In this document: one piece after another, positions 59,345 to 64,000 of the stretch | Layout of the letters: every line of letters starts with the position of its first letter | How positions within the stretch are numbered: position 1 is the first letter of the stretch | Source: Streptomyces sp. DT2A-34 | GTDB taxonomy: Bacteria > Actinomycetota > Actinomycetes > Streptomycetales > Streptomycetaceae | Length of the DNA: 64,000 nt | Assembly: GCF_030499515.1 (NCBI RefSeq) | Contig: NZ_JASTWJ010000001.1 | Coordinates: forward strand, 4,878,001 to 4,942,000 | Direction: 5' to 3' | The notes under the pieces: generated by a model | Told to the model about the DNA's origin: nothing | What the model saw: the letters and a program-made list of their open reading frames with translations, nothing else | The model's database searches: none | Made by a program: the position numbers and the translations under genes

Positions 59345-60340
59345 TCAGTACGCCAGGGCACGGTCGACGGCGTCGAGCACCCGGTCCAGGCCCGGCAGGT
59401 ACTCCTCCTCCAGACGCGCCGGCGGATACGGGGCGTGATAGCCGCCCACCCGCAGCACCGGGGCCTCCAGGTGGTAGAAGCAGCGCTCCGTGATCCGGGC
59501 GGCGATCTCCGCACCCGAGCCGAAGAACACCGGGGCCTCGTGGACCACGACCAGGCGGCGGGTCTTCTCGACGGAGGCCTGGATGGAGTCGAAGTCGAGC
59601 GGGGAGACCGAGCGCAGGTCCAGGACCTCCAGGTTCCGGCCTTCCTCGGCGGCCGCGTCGGCGACCTCCCGGCACAGCTTCACCATCGGGCCGTAGGCGG
59701 CCAGCGTGAGGTCCGTGCCCTCGCGGACGACCTGCGCCTTGTGCAGCGGGCCCGGGATCGCCTCGGGGTTGACCTCGCCCTTGTCCCAGTACCGCCGCTT
59801 CGGCTCGAAGAAGATCACCGGGTCGTCGCTCTGGATGGCCTGCTGCATCATCCAGTAGGCGTCCGACGGGTTGGAGGGGCTGACGACCTTCAGACCGGCC
59901 ACGTGCGCGAAGAGCGACTCGGGGGACTCCGAGTGGTGCTCCACCGCGCCGATGCCGCCGCCGTAGGGGATGCGGACGACGATCGGGAGCTTGACCTTGC
60001 CCAGCGAGCGCGCGTGCATCTTCGCCAGCTGCGTGACGATCTGGTCGTAGGCCGGGAAGACGAAGCCGTCGAACTGGATCTCCACGACCGGGCGGTAGCC
60101 GCGCAGGGCCAGGCCGATCGCCGTGCCCACGATGCCCGACTCGGCCAGCGGGGTGTCGATGACGCGGCTCTCTCCGAAGTCCTTCTGCAGGCCGTCCGTC
60201 ACCCGGAAGACACCGCCGAGCTTGCCGACGTCCTCGCCCATGATGAGGACCTTGGGGTCCGTGTCCAGGGCGCGGCGCAGCGACTCGTTGATCGCCTTGG
60301 CCAGGGCCATGCTTTTGAACGTCCCAGCTTCCGCTGCCAT
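59345..60340 (-). CDS. bkdB: Branched-chain alpha-keto acid dehydrogenase E1 beta subunit
   Basis: 331 residues, a transketolase pyrimidine domain plus C-terminal domain. Key segments are VLIMGEDVGKLGGVFRVTDGL (Glu that activates thiamine), VEIQFDGFVFPAYDQI, RIPYGGGIGAVEHHSESPES and the terminal VLRVGGYHAPYPPARLEEEYLPG. It pairs with E1 alpha to decarboxylate branched 2-oxo acids. GAGGGGG precedes the ATG. The start is one base after the bkdA stop, so the subunits are made in equal amounts by coupling. Confidence 0.92.
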   Translation of the reverse strand: MAAEAGTFKSMALAKAINESLRRALDTDPKVLIMGEDVGKLGGVFRVTDGLQKDFGESRVIDTPLAESGIVGTAIGLALRGYRPVVEIQFDGFVFPAYDQIVTQLAKMHARSLGKVKLPIVVRIPYGGGIGAVEHHSESPESLFAHVAGLKVVSPSNPSDAYWMMQQAIQSDDPVIFFEPKRRYWDKGEVNPEAIPGPLHKAQVVREGTDLTLAAYGPMVKLCREVADAAAEEGRNLEVLDLRSVSPLDFDSIQASVEKTRRLVVVHEAPVFFGSGAEIAARITERCFYHLEAPVLRVGGYHAPYPPARLEEEYLPGLDRVLDAVDRALAY

Positions 60341-60341
60341 G

Positions 60342-61520
60342 TCAGACCCCCTCTACGTCCGCGAACGACGCCTGGTAGGCGGCGAACTGGGCGCGCTCCT
60401 CGTCGACGAGCGCATGCCCGTCCGCGTACACGTTCTCGAAGATGGCGAAGTGGTCCGGGTCCGGCATGGCGCGGACCGCTTCGCGCACTCGTTTGCCCAA
60501 CGCCTCGCTCTCCGCCTCCAGTTCCGCGAAGAATCCGTCGTCCGTGTGGTTTGAAGCCTCCAGGTAGCGGCGAAGGCGCAGGATCGGGTCCTTCGCCTCC
60601 CAGGCCAGACGCTCCTCGTCACCGCGGTAGCGGGTGGGGTCGTCGGAGGTGGTGTGGGCGCCCATGCGGTACGTGTACGCCTCGACCAGCGTCGGTCCCT
60701 CGCCGCTGCGGGCACGCTCCAGCGCCCACTTCGTCACGGCCAGGCAGGCCAGGACGTCGTTGCCGTCGACGCGGACGCCCGGGAAGCCGTAGCCCTGCGC
60801 ACGCTGGTAGAGCGGCACCCGGGTCTGCTTCTCGGTCGGCTCGGAGATCGCCCACTGGTTGTTCTGGCAGAAGAACACGACGGGGGCGTTGTAGACCGCG
60901 GAGAAGGTGAACGATTCCGCGACGTCGCCCTGGCTGGAAGCGCCGTCGCCGAAGTACGCGATCACCGCGCTGTCGGCGCCGTCCTTGGCGATGCCCATCG
61001 CATAGCCGGTGGCGTGCAGCGTCTGGGAGCCGATGACGATCGTGTAGAGCTGGAAGTTGTTGCTGTTCGGGTCCCAGCCGCCGTTGTTCACGCCGCGGAA
61101 CATGCCGAGCAGGTTGCTCGGGTCGACCCCGCGGCACCAGGCGACGCCGTGCTCGCGGTAGGTCGGGAAGACGTAGTCGTCCTCGCGGGTGGCCCGGCCG
61201 GAGCCGATCTGGGCGGCCTCCTGGCCGAGCAGCGAGGCCCACAGGCCCAGCTCGCCCTGGCGCTGCAGCGAGGTGGCCTCGGCGTCGAAGCGGCGGGTGA
61301 GCACCATGTCGCGGTAGAGGCCGCGGAGCTCGTCGGGGGTGATGCCGGCGACGTACTTGTCGAACTCGGCGTTCTTGACGCGCTTGCCCTCGGGCGTCAG
61401 CAGCTGGACGAGTTCGGGGTCGGTGCCTGGCGATTTCCTTGCGGTTGTGCGCTTGCCGGCCGTGCTCTTGGTACCGGCGCTGCGTCGCGGCTTTGGCGCG
61501 GCAGTGCTCTCCACGGTCAC
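60342..61520 (-). CDS. bkdA: Branched-chain alpha-keto acid dehydrogenase E1 alpha subunit
   Basis: 392 residues. A basic N-terminal tail of about 30 residues precedes the thiamine-diphosphate domain. That domain has the GDG...NN motif (GDGASSQGDVAESF to FFCQNNQWAISEPTEKQT), the substrate-binding DDYVFPTYREHGVAW and the TTSDDPTRYR phosphorylation-loop-like segment. It decarboxylates branched-chain 2-oxo acids with BkdB. GTG 61520 has GGAGGAG just upstream. First gene of the operon; the 5' region carries a perfect palindrome (61715) and a Crp-type site (61801). Confidence 0.92.
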   Translation of the reverse strand: MTVESTAAPKPRRSAGTKSTAGKRTTARKSPGTDPELVQLLTPEGKRVKNAEFDKYVAGITPDELRGLYRDMVLTRRFDAEATSLQRQGELGLWASLLGQEAAQIGSGRATREDDYVFPTYREHGVAWCRGVDPSNLLGMFRGVNNGGWDPNSNNFQLYTIVIGSQTLHATGYAMGIAKDGADSAVIAYFGDGASSQGDVAESFTFSAVYNAPVVFFCQNNQWAISEPTEKQTRVPLYQRAQGYGFPGVRVDGNDVLACLAVTKWALERARSGEGPTLVEAYTYRMGAHTTSDDPTRYRGDEERLAWEAKDPILRLRRYLEASNHTDDGFFAELEAESEALGKRVREAVRAMPDPDHFAIFENVYADGHALVDEERAQFAAYQASFADVEGV

Positions 61521-61714
61521 GTGTGCTCCTCCGTCGGTCCGGCTACCCGGGTTCGCCGGGTGCCAGTGCGGCTCACCTGAAGCCCTACGGACGCACAGGG
61601 TGGGTGCGGCTCGTGCGGGAACAGGCGTGACAGGTGCCCCGGCGAGCGCCCTGCAATAGGCACGTTACCCAGTGCTCCACATTTCTGTGAAACCCCTCCT
61701 GACCTGCGATTTTG

Positions 61715-61728
61715 CTTGGATATCCAAG
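61715..61728. promoter_or_regulatory. Perfect 14-bp palindrome upstream of bkdA
   Basis: CTTGGATATCCAAG is fully symmetric and AT-rich against a GC-rich background, 195 bp before the bkdA start. It is a good candidate for an AsnC/Lrp-type or other dimeric regulator. Confidence 0.5.
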
Positions 61729-61800
61729 TAAATCGCCAAAGTCCGGAACAACTCCTGGTCACAGCCTTGCAGGGGGCCGGAACAACGGCACGTTATATCG

Positions 61801-61814
61801 GTGACCCAGGTCAC
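61801..61814. promoter_or_regulatory. Crp-like binding site
   Basis: GTGACCCAGGTCAC fits the Streptomyces Crp consensus GTG-N6-GNCAC and is a near-perfect inverted repeat. It lies 281 bp upstream of bkdA and 194 bp beyond the kinase stop. Confidence 0.45.
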
Positions 61815-61927
61815 GGGAAGAGCCGCCGAGGGCGAGGTCACTGAACTGGCGTGACGCTGATCTCGTGCACGAAGGCGGATAAGTCAGGTTATGCCAGCAG
61901 AACGATCCAGCCACCCGCCGTAAACGG

Positions 61928-61969
61928 CACGCGCGCGTGGAGCCCGTTTCCGGGCCGCACGCGCGCGTG
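61928..61969 (-). terminator. Compound hairpin after the kinase gene
   Basis: CACGCGCGCGTG occurs twice (61928-61939 and 61958-61969). Each copy is a palindrome and can pair with the other around an inner GCCCG...CGGGC stem. It lies 39 bp beyond the minus-strand kinase stop. Confidence 0.6.
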
Positions 61970-62007
61970 GGGCTGACTTCTTCAGTGAGACGGTGCCGCG
62001 AGGCCGG

Positions 62008-63558
62008 TCAGAGGCCGTCGTCCGTCGGTGTCGGCAGCGTCGGGTCCTCCGTGGGGTCCTCCGTCGGGTCCTCGGTGGGGTCCTCCGTCGGGCCCTCGGT
62101 CGGCTCGGCCGTGGTCGGGGTCTCGGTCGGCTCGGCCGTGGTCGGGTCCTCGGTCGGCGTGTAGGAGGGCTCGTACGACGGCGTGTAGTCCGGGTCGGTG
62201 CCCGTACCGGTGCTGTCGTCCGTGTACTCGTCGGTCGGCTCCTCGGTCGCCTCGTCGCTCGGCGTCTCGCTGGGCGTGTCCTTGTCGGCGTTCTGCGAGG
62301 TGGTGGGCGTCGGCGTGGTGTCGGTGCCGCCGCCCGAGCCGGTGTCCTTGAGCGCCAGCGCGACGCCCGCCGCGATCGCGATCACCGCGAGGACGGCGAG
62401 GATCCACAGTTTGCCGCGACCGCTGCCCCTGTTGCCGTGCCCCTCGAAGCCGCCGTCGTCCCCGCCGCCGTACCCGGCGGGCAGGATCGGCTGCGGGACC
62501 TGCGTCGTACCGGAACCGGAGTCCGAGGGGTGCCCCATGACGGTCGTGTTCGCGAAGCCCGCCGCCGGGGTGTGCCGGCCGTCGTGCATCGTCACCGGGC
62601 CGGTGTTCCAGGTGCCGGTGTGGCCGCCCTGGTCGTACAGCATCTGCAGGCCGTACTGGACGAGGCCGCGCATCTCCTCGGCCGTCTGGAACCGGTCGTC
62701 CGGCTCCTTGGCGAGCGAGCGCATGACCAGGCCGTCGAGCTCCGGCGGGCAGCCGTCGGAGAACTCGGACGGGGGCGTCGGGATGTCCTGGACGTGCTGG
62801 TAGACCACCGACAGCGGGGTCTCGCCGGTGAACGGCGGGCGCAGCGCGAGGAGTTCGTAGAGCAGGCAGCCCGTCGCGTACAGGTCGGAGCGGTGGTCGA
62901 CCGCCTTGCCGAGCGCCTGCTCGGGCGAGAGGTACTGCGGGGTGCCCATGACCATGCCGGTCTGCGTCATCGTCGACTGCGCGCCGTGCAGGGCGCGGGC
63001 GATGCCGAAGTCCATCACCTTCACAGCGCCGTTGTGGGTGATGATGACGTTGGCGGGCTTGATGTCGCGGTGCACGATGCCGTGCTGGTGCGAATAGGCG
63101 AGCGCCTCCAGGACGCCGGAGACGATGATCAGGGCCTGCTCGGGGCCGGGCGCCTCGGCGTTGAGGAGCAGGTCGCGGATGGTCCGCCCCTCGACGATCT
63201 CCATCACGATGTACGGCACGCTGTGGCCGCCCACGAAGTCCTCGCCGGAGTCGTACACGGCGACGATCGCGTGGTGGTTGAGGCCGGCCACCGACTGGGC
63301 CTCGCGCGTGAAGCGGGCCTTGGACACCGGGTCCTCGGCGAGGTCGGAACGCAGCAGCTTGACCGCCACGGTGCGGCCGAGGCGCACGTCCTCGGCCGCG
63401 AACACCTCGGCCATACCGCCCCGGCCGAGTCTGCGGGTCAGCCGATAACGGCCGTCCCCGACAAGCCCGCCGTTACCCCACATCTCCGGCGCGTCTGACA
63501 TACCGCCGCCAGCCGCCTCGGGGTCGGACGGGCCCTGAGCGCGCTGCTGCTGTGCCAT
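62008..63558 (-). CDS. Transmembrane Ser/Thr protein kinase
   Basis: 516 residues. The kinase domain (about 35-300) has the Gly loop LGRGGMAEVFAAED, VAVKLL (Lys), HRDIKPANVIIT, DFGIARAL and GTPQYLSPEQA, all catalytic residues intact. A Gly-rich linker leads to one membrane helix (KLWILAVLAVIAIAAGVALAL). An extracellular Thr/Pro/Glu/Asp-rich tail built on TEDPTEDPTEDP repeats follows, without PASTA domains. It is a PknB-like sensor kinase; the signal is unknown. Divergent from a second kinase gene beginning at 63922. Confidence 0.92.
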   Translation of the reverse strand: MAQQQRAQGPSDPEAAGGGMSDAPEMWGNGGLVGDGRYRLTRRLGRGGMAEVFAAEDVRLGRTVAVKLLRSDLAEDPVSKARFTREAQSVAGLNHHAIVAVYDSGEDFVGGHSVPYIVMEIVEGRTIRDLLLNAEAPGPEQALIIVSGVLEALAYSHQHGIVHRDIKPANVIITHNGAVKVMDFGIARALHGAQSTMTQTGMVMGTPQYLSPEQALGKAVDHRSDLYATGCLLYELLALRPPFTGETPLSVVYQHVQDIPTPPSEFSDGCPPELDGLVMRSLAKEPDDRFQTAEEMRGLVQYGLQMLYDQGGHTGTWNTGPVTMHDGRHTPAAGFANTTVMGHPSDSGSGTTQVPQPILPAGYGGGDDGGFEGHGNRGSGRGKLWILAVLAVIAIAAGVALALKDTGSGGGTDTTPTPTTSQNADKDTPSETPSDEATEEPTDEYTDDSTGTGTDPDYTPSYEPSYTPTEDPTTAEPTETPTTAEPTEGPTEDPTEDPTEDPTEDPTLPTPTDDGL

Positions 63559-63921
63559 CAGTCCTCGCCGTCGTTTCTGCCCGCGGTGCGCGCGGTGTTG
63601 TTACGGTCTCCGTCGGCCACGCTACAGCCTCCACGCAAGCCGTCGGTCCGAGACGGCCGCCCCAACCGGAGGGAGACGGACCGGCCATCAAACCGGCACC
63701 GCGTCCGCTCGTGCAAATTCTGTGTACCGCCCGTACTGCCCCGGTAACTCTTCCGCGACGCTTCTTTCGCGTACGGTCACGGAACGGGCACCGCGCTTGA
63801 CCTGTCAGTGCCGTGGGGCAGACTTGGCCGGGAATAGCAGTTGGATCACTCGGGATCAAACCCGATCCACGACAATCCACGGCAATCGCAGGCGCCTAAG
63901 AGGCTACGGGGGACGCAGCAC
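63559..63921. other. Divergent promoter region between two kinase genes, no gene seen
   Basis: 363 bp without a convincing gene. It is less GC-rich towards 63830-63900. TTGACC at 63797-63802 could be a -35 for the gene at 63922, but I see no matching -10 at a good distance. GGGGGA lies 8 nt before the ATG at 63922. Confidence 0.5.
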
Positions 63922-64000
63922 ATGAGCCAGGACGGCGCACAGGGCCGGTACGCGGGGCGGGCGCTCGCCGGCGGCCGCTATCAGCTGCGCGACTTGCTCG
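63922..64000 (+). CDS. N-terminus of a second Ser/Thr protein kinase (cut by window end)
   Basis: Only 26 residues are visible: MSQDGAQGRYAGRALAGGRYQLRDLL. The end GGRYQLRDLL is the usual entry into a kinase Gly loop, as GDGRYRLTRRLG is in the neighbouring kinase. GGGGGA precedes the ATG. The pair of divergent kinases is consistent with a duplicated kinase locus. The rest lies outside the window. Confidence 0.65.
   Translation, partial: MSQDGAQGRYAGRALAGGRYQLRDLL

Larger units (their letters stand above)
61521..62007. other. Intergenic regulatory region upstream of bkdA, no gene seen
   Basis: Nothing convincing is encoded on either strand. The stretch holds the bkd promoter region with a perfect palindrome (61715-61728), a Crp-like inverted repeat (61801-61814), a looser GTCAC...GTGAC pair (61836-61855) and the terminator-like hairpin of the kinase gene (61928-61969). 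No AsnC/Lrp gene is present here, although such a regulator is linked to bkd operons in some streptomycetes. Confidence 0.6.

Noticed and set aside
61521..62007. AsnC/Lrp regulator gene expected near bkd operons
   Set aside because: No frame in this gap encodes a helix-turn-helix or RAM domain.

Overview
This window is high-GC actinobacterial DNA, almost certainly from the core chromosome of a Streptomyces. The evidence is the strong third-position G/C bias, GTG and TTG starts, and several leaderless-looking promoters. Typical Streptomyces families are also present: snapalysin with its LysR activator, a PAS/GAF/SpoIIE/HATPase phosphatase, a mycothiol-dependent isomerase-type protein, Tat-exported PhoX and intradiol dioxygenase-like proteins, and paired Ser/Thr kinases. 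A perfect 14-bp parS-type palindrome lies upstream of aspS, which points to the origin-proximal half of the chromosome. From memory, the order MetRS - AspRS - acyl-CoA dehydrogenase - D-Ala-D-Ala carboxypeptidase - bkd operon - kinases resembles the SCO379x-SCO382x region of S. coelicolor; I could not check this.

Layout. 1-2.6 kb: end of a membrane protein, a MocR regulator and a divergent alpha/beta hydrolase sharing a direct-repeat operator. 2.6-6.9 kb: a decayed accessory island with a degenerate copy of a two-gene cassette, a tRNA 3' fragment, a lipoprotein, a frameshifted secreted protein, a pseudokinase-like protein, a second copy of the cassette (one gene frameshifted) and the internally deleted tail of a second hydrolase. 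6.9-17.3 kb: small membrane protein, EEP nuclease, FUSC exporter, snapalysin/LysR pair, small secreted peptide, PhoX with a PHO box, and a repeat-rich VWA protein. 17.4-20.3 kb: a full-length methionyl-tRNA synthetase followed by a MetRS paralogue lacking its HIGH-containing N-terminal part.

20.3-31.4 kb: DoxX-like protein, pectate lyase, two small cytoplasmic proteins, a 5'-truncated carbohydrate-binding protein, an orphan AbiEii-like protein, and two tandem secreted FG-GAP proteins with nearly identical hairpin leaders. 31.5-39.2 kb: MFS transporter, secreted dioxygenase, aspS, parS, the SpoIIE-type phosphatase and an AI-2E family permease whose 3' end overlaps it antisense. 39.5-53.7 kb: pirin, secreted Ig-like protein, SseB-like protein, second dioxygenase-like lipoprotein, acyl-CoA dehydrogenase, M18 aminopeptidase, thioredoxin/NHL protein, cupin, a GlxA-type regulator coupled to a LURP-one-like protein, nitrilase and mycothiol-type protein. 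53.9-64 kb: methyltransferase, a GntR/MFS pair, D-Ala-D-Ala carboxypeptidase, the bkdABC operon and two divergent Ser/Thr kinases, the second cut by the window end.

Most of the window is ordinary core genome. The points most worth a second look are the HIGH-less MetRS beside a complete MetRS, the duplicated and decayed cassette with its tRNA fragment, the shared 5' hairpin leader of the two FG-GAP genes, the degenerate orphan AbiEii-like gene at a recombination scar, and several regulatory sites.
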